Assembly: GCA_002339125.1 (NCBI GenBank)
Contig: DDJQ01000033.1
Coordinates: 1-56,050 of the forward strand
Source: Alteromonadaceae bacterium UBA2620
GTDB taxonomy: Bacteria; Pseudomonadota; Gammaproteobacteria; Enterobacterales; Alteromonadaceae
Direction: 5' to 3'
Length of the DNA stretch: 56,050 nt
Shown here: piece after piece, positions 16,854-24,359 of the stretch
Layout of the letters: each line of letters starts with the position of its first letter
How positions within the stretch are numbered: the stretch's first letter is position 1
Made by a program: the position numbers and the translations under genes
Notes under the pieces: generated by a model
The model's database searches: none
What the model was told of the DNA's origin: nothing
The model's input: only the letters and a program-made list of their open reading frames with translations

Positions 16854-17176
16854 AACTTTTCCAACGTGACAAAGACTTCTTCATTCGACAATGCATCGGC
16901 GCCGGTCTTGCCGACCACAATAATATCGATACCGGGTAGTTGCTGCGCGCGATGACGAAAGCTCTCGCGAATTAAACGTTTAATGCGATTGCGCTGATTA
17001 GCTTTGCGAATACGTTTTTTGGCTAAGGTGATGCCAATACGGGGATGAGTTAACTGATTATGTCTGGCTAGAACCGTAAAGCATGGTGATACTGCAGGAA
17101 TTGCTTTATCGAAAACATAGGTAAAGTGGGAGGGAGTAAGAAGCCTTAACTCCCGGGAAAACTGGTTTTCGCCCAC
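16817..17176 (-). CDS. rnpA: Ribonuclease P protein component
   Basis: The 119-residue basic protein has RELRLLTPSHFTYVF near the N-terminus and the RNR signature (KANQRNRIKRLIRESFR) near residue 57. It is the protein cofactor of RNase P, which matures tRNA 5' ends. The start is GTG at 17176, 15 bases after rpmH; no better ATG is present. Order rpmH-rnpA-yidD-yidC is universal in this group. Confidence 0.97.
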   Translation of the reverse strand: MGENQFSRELRLLTPSHFTYVFDKAIPAVSPCFTVLARHNQLTHPRIGITLAKKRIRKANQRNRIKRLIRESFRHRAQQLPGIDIIVVGKTGADALSNEEVFVTLEKLWKKLEKRCTTG

Positions 17177-17191
17177 TTTTGGTAAATACCA

Positions 17192-17326
17192 TTAAGCAGA
17201 AAGGCGAGCACGACCCTTTGCACGGCGAGCGGCTAGTACTTTACGACCGTTTTTAGTCGCCATACGAGCACGGAAACCGTGAGAGCGTTTACGCTTTAGG
17301 TTACTCGGTTGAAACGTTCTTTTCAT
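17192..17326 (-). CDS. rpmH: 50S ribosomal protein L34
   Basis: A 44-codon gene: MKRTFQPSNLKRKRSHGFRA then RMATKNGRKVLAARRAKGRA and RLSA, the full L34 sequence as found in gammaproteobacteria. Stop TAA is at 17192-17194. It is the first gene of the minus-strand operon that runs to yidC. Confidence 0.98.
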   Translation of the reverse strand: MKRTFQPSNLKRKRSHGFRARMATKNGRKVLAARRAKGRARLSA

Positions 17327-17406
17327 GACCAAAGTCTCACTTTTACGTGGTTAAACATACTTATTGTAACTGCCCAAATAATAGGCGTGCTACAAAAGGA
17401 CGCTGA

Positions 17407-17435
17407 ATTCTAGAGATCTCCGGGGCTATTGTCAA
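17407..17435 (-). promoter_or_regulatory. Promoter of the rpmH-rnpA-yidD-yidC operon
   Basis: On the minus strand a perfect TTGACA (17430-17435) and TAGAAT (17407-17412) lie 17 bases apart, followed by a GC-containing discriminator (TCAGCGTCC). It is about 80 bases before rpmH and is the best sigma-70 match near it. A GATC lies in the spacer. Confidence 0.75.
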
Positions 17436-17499
17436 TGGAAAAGCCCGTTAAACCACTTAATAATCCTAATTTTGTTGCCCTATCACGAATAGAAATTAC

Positions 17500-17840
17500 G
17501 CGGACTGTGAATAATTATTTTTGTCAATACAATTTATCCACAGTTTTAGTGGCGATCCACCAAATTCAGGTCTTGTCAAGCACACGATCGGCTACTGATC
17601 GCCTATACAGGATCCTCGATCAGGCCTGTGCGATCTGATCGTGATTTAAAGATTTTTCTTTAATAAACATAAAATTAAACTTTTCGCGTCGGGGTTTTTT
17701 GCTGATCCGGATTTACTTTGGATCGAATAAGTAAGATAATCCACAAGCTAGTTAATCGATCAGCGTGACATCATCAGTTTACTCACAATTCACCTGTTTG
17801 TTAGTCGATGCGACCCGCAGCATTTATACACAACATTAAA
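17500..17840. other. Second DnaA-box/GATC cluster upstream of dnaA (dnaA control region or alternative origin)
   Basis: The 570-base gap between rpmH and dnaA holds three exact TTATNCACA boxes: 17506-17514 (minus), 17534-17542 (plus, TTATCCACA) and 17824-17832 (plus, TTATACACA). A one-mismatch box is at 17737-17745. Ten GATC sites lie within 17554-17761. A very AT-rich stretch spans about 17642-17682. In Pseudomonas the functional origin lies in exactly this gap. Here the canonical oriC is also present at 10.3-10.8 kb, so this may be an autoregulatory and SeqA-sequestered dnaA promoter region. Confidence 0.75.
17712..17740 (+). promoter_or_regulatory. Candidate dnaA promoter
   Basis: TTTACT (17712-17717) and GATAAT (17735-17740) are 17 bases apart. 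A near-consensus DnaA box (17737-17745) overlaps the -10 element, which would suit repression by DnaA. The leader would be about 150 bases and holds another DnaA box at 17824. Other promoters in this gap are possible. Confidence 0.35.
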
Positions 17841-17896
17841 CAACGATAATAACAATAAAAATAAGGCCTAGAGCCAGAACGGAGCATAATAATAAT

Positions 17897-19423
17897 ATGT
17901 CTTTATGGAATCAGTGCCTGGAGCGTTTGCGTCAGGAACTCCCTACACAGCAGTTTGTTATGTGGATAAGACCACTAACTTCAGAACAAAATCAGGATGC
18001 TGTAACGCTTTATGCTCCGAATCGGTTTATTCTGGACTGGGTTCGAGAAAAATACCGCGACAAGATCAATCAGTTATTTGTTGAGTTCAGCGGCGGCCAA
18101 CAGGCGCCACAGCTGCGTTTCGAGGTGGTTCAACGTCGTGCTGCGCCGGCTGCGTCTAATCCGGCGCCAAGTGCCACCGACAGCGATCCGATCCGCGGAT
18201 CGGCAAGGGGATCGTCGTTTTCTGCATCTGTTGATAATTACAGTCAGCCGCCTCAACAAACTAACGCTTTCACTAATGGCAACAATGCATCAATGCAAAG
18301 TCCGCCAGTTGCACCGGCGCCGGTAAGTGCCAGGGTTAATGCACCAGTATCGGCAGGGCAGACGGTAAATAAGGTCATCCCTATACCGGAAGGCCTGAGT
18401 CACAAGAGCAATATCAATCCCACTTATCAGTTTGATAACTTTGTTGAGGGTAAGTCTAACCAGTTAGCCAGAGCTGCGGCGAGCCAGGTAGCCAACAATC
18501 CAGGCGGCTCATATAACCCGCTGTTTATATATGGCGGCACTGGTTTAGGTAAAACTCACTTATTACATGCAGTAGGTAACGGCATCCTCAATACTAAGCA
18601 GGATGCTAAAATCATTTACATGCACTCCGAGCGTTTTGTGCAGGATATGGTTAAAGCGCTGCAAAATAATGCCATCGAAGACTTCAAGCGGTTTTATCGT
18701 TCGGTGGATGCGTTACTTATTGATGACATTCAATTCTTTGCCAATAAAGAACGTTCCCAGGAAGAGTTTTTCCATACCTTTAACGCGTTGCTGGAAGGTA
18801 ATCAGCAAATCATTCTTACCTCCGACCGTTACCCCAAGGAGATTGACGGGGTAGAGGACCGGCTTAAATCGCGGTTTGGCTGGGGACTCACCATTGCAAT
18901 CGAGCCACCGGAACTTGAAACCCGGGTGGCGATTCTGATGCGTAAAGCGTCTGAGAATAATATTCAGCTGCCTAACGAGGTTGCTTTCTTTATTGCCAAA
19001 CGTTTGCGCTCGAATGTTCGGGAACTGGAAGGCGCATTAAACCGCGTTATTGCCAATGCAAACTTTACCGGCAGACCAATCACCATTGATTTTGTGCGTG
19101 AGGCATTGAGAGATTTACTCGCGTTACAGGAAAAGCTGGTTACGGTGGATAATATTCAAAAAACGGTCGCAGATTACTATAAAATAAAGGTATCTGATAT
19201 TCTTTCAAAACGTCGCAGCCGCAGTGTTGCCAGGCCAAGACAAGTCGCCATGGCGTTATCCAAGGAATTGACGAATCATAGCTTGCCCGAGCTGGGTAAT
19301 CTGTTTGGTGGCAGAGACCACACTACGGTGTTGCATGCCTGCCGCAAAATAGAGCAGCTAAAAGAAGAAAGTCATGATATAAAAGAAGACTATAAGAACT
19401 TGATAAGAACACTGTCTTCTTAA
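17897..19423 (+). CDS. dnaA: Chromosomal replication initiator DnaA
   Basis: The 508-residue protein has domain I (residues 1-85), a low-complexity linker rich in Ala, Pro, Asn and Ser (about 90-160), the AAA+ domain with GGTGLGKTHLLHA near 213 and LLIDDIQFF (Walker B) near 275, and the DNA-binding domain with GGRDHTTVLHACRK near 470. The linker is longer than in E. coli (467 residues in all). The ATG follows GGAG. It heads the dnaA-dnaN-recF-gyrB set; the gap to dnaN is 31 bases. Confidence 0.99.
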   Translation: MSLWNQCLERLRQELPTQQFVMWIRPLTSEQNQDAVTLYAPNRFILDWVREKYRDKINQLFVEFSGGQQAPQLRFEVVQRRAAPAASNPAPSATDSDPIRGSARGSSFSASVDNYSQPPQQTNAFTNGNNASMQSPPVAPAPVSARVNAPVSAGQTVNKVIPIPEGLSHKSNINPTYQFDNFVEGKSNQLARAAASQVANNPGGSYNPLFIYGGTGLGKTHLLHAVGNGILNTKQDAKIIYMHSERFVQDMVKALQNNAIEDFKRFYRSVDALLIDDIQFFANKERSQEEFFHTFNALLEGNQQIILTSDRYPKEIDGVEDRLKSRFGWGLTIAIEPPELETRVAILMRKASENNIQLPNEVAFFIAKRLRSNVRELEGALNRVIANANFTGRPITIDFVREALRDLLALQEKLVTVDNIQKTVADYYKIKVSDILSKRRSRSVARPRQVAMALSKELTNHSLPELGNLFGGRDHTTVLHACRKIEQLKEESHDIKEDYKNLIRTLSS

Positions 19424-19454
19424 CAGAAACCAACACAGGTGAGAAAAGAATTCG

Positions 19455-20558
19455 ATGAACTTTACCATCAGCCGGGAAAACTTTTTACAACCATTACAAC
19501 TAGTATCCGGGGCAGTAGAGAGACGCCACACTCTGCCGATTCTATCTAACGTTTTAATAAAAGTTAGTGAAGGCGCACTTTGGTTAACGGGTACAGATTT
19601 AGAGGTGGAGTTAATTTCCAGTACACAATTGGAAGGGGACTTTGCCGAAGGTGAGATCACCGTACCTGCCAAGAAGCTTTTTGATATTTGTCGTGGCTTG
19701 TCTGATGGTACAGAAATCAACTTTTCACTTGATGGCAATAAAGCCGTTATTCGTGCTGGTCGCGGTCGTTATACTCTCTCAACGTTATCAGCCAGCGATT
19801 ACCCGAATCTCGAAGACTGGGAAGGCGAAGTTGAGTTTGAAGTATCAGGTGCAAATCTTAAACGTCTAATCGACAGCGTTCATTTTTCCATGGCACAGCA
19901 GGACGTACGTTACTACCTCAATGGTATGTCTCTTGAAACCGAAGAAAACCTGGTAAGAACCGTTGCTACCGATGGCCACCGTTTAGCACTTTGTCGACTT
20001 GATTATACTGCCGCTACCTTGCCCGCACGTCAGGTTATCATTCCACGTAAAGGTGTGCTGGAAATTTCACGTCTGATTGAAGACGACGACAAGCTGTTAA
20101 AAATTCAGATTGGCGCGAACCATATTCGGATGTTTTCTACTGAGTTCATTTTTACCAGTAAGTTGGTTGATGGTCGCTTCCCGGATTATCGTCGTGTACT
20201 ACCCAAAGACGGCGACAAGATTATCCTGGCCAGTAAAGACGTGTTAAAGGATGCGTTTTCTCGTGCTGCTATTCTATCGAATGAGAAGTTCCGCGGTGTT
20301 CGTTTAAACATCTCTTCAGGTGAATTAAAGATTACGGCTAATAACCCAGAGCAGGAAGAAGCCGAGGAAATCGTCGATATCGATTATCAGGGCGATTCCC
20401 TTGAGATAGGTTTTAACGTTGCTTACTTAATTGATGTACTGAATTCTATTAATTCAAATAACGTTAAGATCAATCTTATGGATGCTAACTCAAGTGCGCT
20501 TATCGAAGACGCAGATGATGGTGCAGCCCTGTACGTTATTATGCCCATGCGCCTCTAG
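19455..20558 (+). CDS. dnaN: DNA polymerase III sliding clamp, beta subunit
   Basis: A 367-residue clamp subunit, starting MNFTISRENFLQPLQLVSGAVERRHTLPIL and ending YVIMPMRL, the conserved C-terminus that lines the hydrophobic pocket for clamp-binding motifs. Three repeated clamp folds fit the length (E. coli 366). It gives processivity to Pol III and recruits Hda, which resets DnaA. It lies between dnaA and recF. Confidence 0.99.
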   Translation: MNFTISRENFLQPLQLVSGAVERRHTLPILSNVLIKVSEGALWLTGTDLEVELISSTQLEGDFAEGEITVPAKKLFDICRGLSDGTEINFSLDGNKAVIRAGRGRYTLSTLSASDYPNLEDWEGEVEFEVSGANLKRLIDSVHFSMAQQDVRYYLNGMSLETEENLVRTVATDGHRLALCRLDYTAATLPARQVIIPRKGVLEISRLIEDDDKLLKIQIGANHIRMFSTEFIFTSKLVDGRFPDYRRVLPKDGDKIILASKDVLKDAFSRAAILSNEKFRGVRLNISSGELKITANNPEQEEAEEIVDIDYQGDSLEIGFNVAYLIDVLNSINSNNVKINLMDANSSALIEDADDGAALYVIMPMRL

Positions 20559-20672
20559 GTGTAATGAGCCCATCATTTTTATAACTTTTGAATACATTGC
20601 CGAATCTCGATATTCGGCTTTGTTGTATTTAATCCCCGGTTTTTATTTCACCCAGAGCGTAAGTATTGTTTT

Positions 20673-21764
20673 ATGATTTTGGATAAGGTGCAGCTCACAA
20701 AGTTTAGAAACTTCGAGTCTGTGCAATTCAGTCCGTCGCCATCACTAAGTATCATTACCGGTAAAAACGGTAGTGGAAAATCTTCGCTTTTGGAAGCGCT
20801 TCATTACCTGGGATATGGCCGTTCATTCAGAACCTCCAAACACCAATCGGTTATTAAGCATGATAACGATGCATTCACAATTTTCGCCAGCTGCCAAAAT
20901 GACGACGGTAAACAATTCAAGATTGGTTTGTCCCGGGGAAATTCAGAACAGTTCAAATGTAGTGTTAATGGCGAACATTTTAAGCGTCTTAGTGATCTGG
21001 TGAGTTTACTGCCTATCCAATTGTTCACCCCTCAAAGTACCGATTTGGTGATTGGGTCACCTTCAGAAAGAAGACGATTCTGTGACTGGGGATTGTTCCA
21101 CGTGGAACAATCCTATTCAGAACTGATAAAAAACTATGGAAAGGTACTTAAGCATCGCAATGCGCTGTTAAAGGACTATAATGGACAATCCGCCCAAAAT
21201 GACACGGGATATTGGGATCAGCAGATTATCGTGCTAGGGGAGCGTATAGATGCATTACGCGGCGAATACGTCAACCGATTAATTCCTGTATTCGAAAGCA
21301 CATGTAGGCAATTTCTACCTGAGTTTTCTGTCGAAATTTCGTATTATAGGGGCTGGGAAAAAGATAGCGATTTACCGCAGGCTTTAAATAAAAAGCTGCC
21401 TTACGATAGAAAGGTGGGATACACCTCTGTTGGTCCTCATAAAGCGGATTTACGCTTTAGGGTAAACAAAACCCAGGCCCAGGAAGTGCTATCACGCGGA
21501 CAGTTAAGAATGGCAGTTGCTGCATTACAGTTAGCTCAGACAAAGCTATTTACGCTGGAAACCAGCAGGCACAGTATCTTTTTGCTCGACGATATTGGTG
21601 CCGAATTGGATGCAGAAAAAAGAGAACGGTTCATCGATGGGTTGTTAGAAACGCAGACCCAGGTTTTTGTTACTGCCATAGAACAAGAACAACTTGAATT
21701 TGTGAATAAATATAAAGACAAAAAATTGTTTCACGTGGAACATTGCAACGTGAACGAGGAGTAA
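20673..21764 (+). CDS. recF: DNA repair and recombination ATPase RecF
   Basis: The 363-residue SMC-like ATPase has Walker A GKNGSGKSS at residues 30-38, a signature VLSRGQLRMAVAALQLAQ near 270 and Walker B IFLLDDIGAELD near 305. RecF loads RecA at gaps with RecO/RecR. Two parS-like palindromes lie in its coding sequence (21094-21109, where it encodes part of LFHVEQS, and 21727-21742, near the C-terminus encoding LFHVEH). The repeated FHVE peptide is therefore a direct trace of the DNA sites. The stop is 6 bases before gyrB. Confidence 0.98.
   Translation: MILDKVQLTKFRNFESVQFSPSPSLSIITGKNGSGKSSLLEALHYLGYGRSFRTSKHQSVIKHDNDAFTIFASCQNDDGKQFKIGLSRGNSEQFKCSVNGEHFKRLSDLVSLLPIQLFTPQSTDLVIGSPSERRRFCDWGLFHVEQSYSELIKNYGKVLKHRNALLKDYNGQSAQNDTGYWDQQIIVLGERIDALRGEYVNRLIPVFESTCRQFLPEFSVEISYYRGWEKDSDLPQALNKKLPYDRKVGYTSVGPHKADLRFRVNKTQAQEVLSRGQLRMAVAALQLAQTKLFTLETSRHSIFLLDDIGAELDAEKRERFIDGLLETQTQVFVTAIEQEQLEFVNKYKDKKLFHVEHCNVNEE
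21090..21113. other. parS: parS site 1 (ParB binding), inside recF
   Basis: The 16-mer TGTTCCACGTGGAACA (21094-21109) is a perfect palindrome and an exact match to the bacterial chromosomal parS consensus TGTTNCACGTGNAACA. The symmetry extends to 24 bases in all (21090-21113). parA and parB are 13-15 kb away in the same window. It is about 10.5 kb from oriC. Confidence 0.9.
21727..21742. other. parS: parS site 2 (ParB binding), 3' end of recF
   Basis: TGTTTCACGTGGAACA combines the two common half-site forms (TGTTTCAC and TGTTCCAC) and fits TGTTNCACGTGNAACA, with only the variable N pair not complementary. It lies 633 bases from site 1 and 29 bases before the gyrB start. Confidence 0.85.
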
Positions 21765-21770
21765 AACTGA

Positions 21771-24191
21771 ATGTCAGAACAGCACAATTATGATTCTTCC
21801 AGTATTAAAGTTCTGAAAGGATTGGACGCAGTACGGAAGCGTCCCGGCATGTACATTGGTGATACCGATGATGGAACAGGTCTACATCACATGGTGTTCG
21901 AGGTTGTAGATAACTCCATTGACGAAGCGTTAGCAGGACACTGTTCTGAAATCAAAGTACAAATTCATACTGACGGCTCTGTATCCGTGTCTGATAACGG
22001 CCGTGGTATTCCTACCGAATTACACCCGGAAGAGGGTGTGTCTGCTGCTGAAGTTATTATGACTGTACTTCACGCTGGCGGTAAATTTGATGATAACTCC
22101 TATAAGGTATCAGGTGGTTTGCACGGCGTTGGTGTATCGGTAGTAAATGCACTCTCCAGTAAACTAAAACTAACAATCCGTCGTGGAGGAAAAACCCACG
22201 AGCAGGAATATCAGCACGGTGTACCACAACAGCCACTGGCCGTGATTGGCGATACTGAAAGCTCTGGTACTGCAGTACGTTTCTGGCCAAGTACTGATAC
22301 TTTCTCGGATGTTGAATTTCACTATGAAATTCTGGCCAAACGTTTACGCGAACTGTCATTCCTGAACTCAGGTGTATCAATTAAACTGAAAGACGAGCGC
22401 GACGGAAAAGAAGATCACTTCCATTATGAAGGCGGTATCCAGGCGTTTGTTGAATACCTTAACCGCAACAAAACACCAATTCACCAAAAGGTATTTCACT
22501 TCTCCAGCGAACGAGAAGATGGCATTTCTGTTGAGATATCTATGCAATGGAACGATGGCTTCCAGGAAAATATTTACTGCTTTACCAATAACATTCCACA
22601 GCGTGACGGTGGTACTCACTTAGCCGGTTTCCGAGGGGCACTAACTCGTACCCTGAATAACTACATGGAAAAGGAAGGGCTGAACAAAAAAGCCAAGACT
22701 TCTACCAGTGGTGATGATGCCCGTGAAGGGTTAACCGCAGTTGTGTCAGTAAAAGTACCTGATCCAAAATTCTCGTCACAGACTAAAGACAAACTGGTTT
22801 CTTCTGAAGTACGTCCGGCTGTAGAGTCTGCCATGAACGAAAAACTGGCTGACTACTTACTGGAAAACCCAACAGAAAGTAAAATCATAGCCAGCAAGAT
22901 TATTGATGCAGCGCGCGCTCGTGAAGCAGCGCGTAAAGCCCGCGAAATGACACGTCGTAAAGGTGCGTTAGACCTCGCCGGCTTACCAGGCAAACTGGCT
23001 GACTGTCAGGAAAAAGATCCGGCTCTTAGCGAACTGTATATAGTGGAGGGTGACTCTGCAGGTGGTTCAGCCAAGCAGGGTCGTAACCGTAAAAACCAGG
23101 CTATCCTGCCATTGAAAGGTAAGATCCTTAACGTTGAGAAAGCACGCTTCGACAAAATGCTTTCTTCTCAGGAAGTCGCTACCTTAATTACAGCCCTGGG
23201 CTGTGGTATTGGTCGTGACGAATATGACCCGGAAAAGCTGCGCTATCACAGCATCATCATCATGACCGATGCGGACGTGGATGGCTCGCATATTCGTACC
23301 TTGCTGCTGACGTTTTTCTACCGTCAAATGCCAGAAATTATCGAACGCGGCTATGTGTATATTGCCCAGCCACCACTGTATAAAGTGAAAAAAGGTAAGC
23401 AGGAACAGTATCTCAAAGACGACGACTCACTGACCAAACACCTGACTTCTATCGCGATGGATGGTGCTGAGTTATATACCAGTGAAGATGCGCTGCCTAT
23501 CAAAGGAGTGGCGCTGGAAAACCTGGTACAGCAATACCAGGGCGTAGAAAAGATGATTGCGCGCATGTACCGGGTAATGCCAGTGAGCCTTTGGTACAAA
23601 CTTATTTACACCAAAACACTGTCTACCGACGATCTGACTGATAAAGATGCGTTAGCTGCATTTGCCTCTGAGTTTACCAGCGCGCTGGAAACACAGGAAA
23701 CCGATGGCGCGTTATACAAATACGAAATTAAACATGACGCCGAGCGTAGCGAATTCTACATTGCTATTATCATGCGTATGCACGGTATCGACTACGAATA
23801 TAACCTTGGCAGAGACTTTATCGAGTCTGCTGAATATCAGCGCATTAAAGGCCTTAACGAAGCCATTAATGGCATGATGGAAGAGGGTGCCTATGTTAAG
23901 CGTAATGAGCGAAAAGAGCCGGTAACCTACTTTGTAGACGCACTGGAATGGCTCATGGGTGAAGCTAAGCGTGGCCAGTACATCCAGCGCTATAAAGGTC
24001 TCGGTGAAATGAACCCGGAACAGCTTTGGGAAACCACCATGGATCCGGAAAGCCGTCGTATGCTTCAGGTCACCATCGAAGATGCCATTGCCTGTGACCA
24101 GTTGTTTACAACGCTAATGGGCGACCAGGTTGAACCGCGACGTGCCTTTATTGAAGCCAACGCCCTGAACGTAGAAAACCTTGACGTGTAG
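21771..24191 (+). CDS. gyrB: DNA gyrase subunit B
   Basis: An 806-residue GyrB with the GHKL ATPase motif EVVDNSIDEALAGH near residue 45, GGLHGVGVSVVNALS near 117, the TOPRIM motifs VEGDSAGGSAKQGRNRKNQA near 425 and DADVDGSHI near 500, and the extra domain inserted after TOPRIM that gammaproteobacterial GyrB proteins carry (E. coli 804). The Glu/Asp residues for metal binding are present. It supercoils DNA with GyrA, which is not in this window. It is followed by a terminator and ends the dnaA operon. Confidence 0.99.
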   Translation: MSEQHNYDSSSIKVLKGLDAVRKRPGMYIGDTDDGTGLHHMVFEVVDNSIDEALAGHCSEIKVQIHTDGSVSVSDNGRGIPTELHPEEGVSAAEVIMTVLHAGGKFDDNSYKVSGGLHGVGVSVVNALSSKLKLTIRRGGKTHEQEYQHGVPQQPLAVIGDTESSGTAVRFWPSTDTFSDVEFHYEILAKRLRELSFLNSGVSIKLKDERDGKEDHFHYEGGIQAFVEYLNRNKTPIHQKVFHFSSEREDGISVEISMQWNDGFQENIYCFTNNIPQRDGGTHLAGFRGALTRTLNNYMEKEGLNKKAKTSTSGDDAREGLTAVVSVKVPDPKFSSQTKDKLVSSEVRPAVESAMNEKLADYLLENPTESKIIASKIIDAARAREAARKAREMTRRKGALDLAGLPGKLADCQEKDPALSELYIVEGDSAGGSAKQGRNRKNQAILPLKGKILNVEKARFDKMLSSQEVATLITALGCGIGRDEYDPEKLRYHSIIIMTDADVDGSHIRTLLLTFFYRQMPEIIERGYVYIAQPPLYKVKKGKQEQYLKDDDSLTKHLTSIAMDGAELYTSEDALPIKGVALENLVQQYQGVEKMIARMYRVMPVSLWYKLIYTKTLSTDDLTDKDALAAFASEFTSALETQETDGALYKYEIKHDAERSEFYIAIIMRMHGIDYEYNLGRDFIESAEYQRIKGLNEAINGMMEEGAYVKRNERKEPVTYFVDALEWLMGEAKRGQYIQRYKGLGEMNPEQLWETTMDPESRRMLQVTIEDAIACDQLFTTLMGDQVEPRRAFIEANALNVENLDV

Positions 24192-24216
24192 GCTGTTGTT
24201 GCTAAATCTATAAACT

Positions 24217-24247
24217 AAAAGCCCGGCAAAACCTGCCGGGTTTTTTT
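24217..24247 (+). terminator. Terminator after gyrB
   Basis: CCCGGC (24222-24227) and GCCGGG (24235-24240) flank a 7-base loop and are followed by seven T residues, 25 bases after the gyrB stop. It is a standard intrinsic terminator. Confidence 0.92.
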
Positions 24248-24359
24248 ATGGCTTTTCGATAACAGGCAGCTATGCATGACTGATGATCATGACAGCCGAT
24301 ACAAACATAGCTACAGTGAACACATCTAACAATACAGCCCGACTGCGGAATTGATAATA

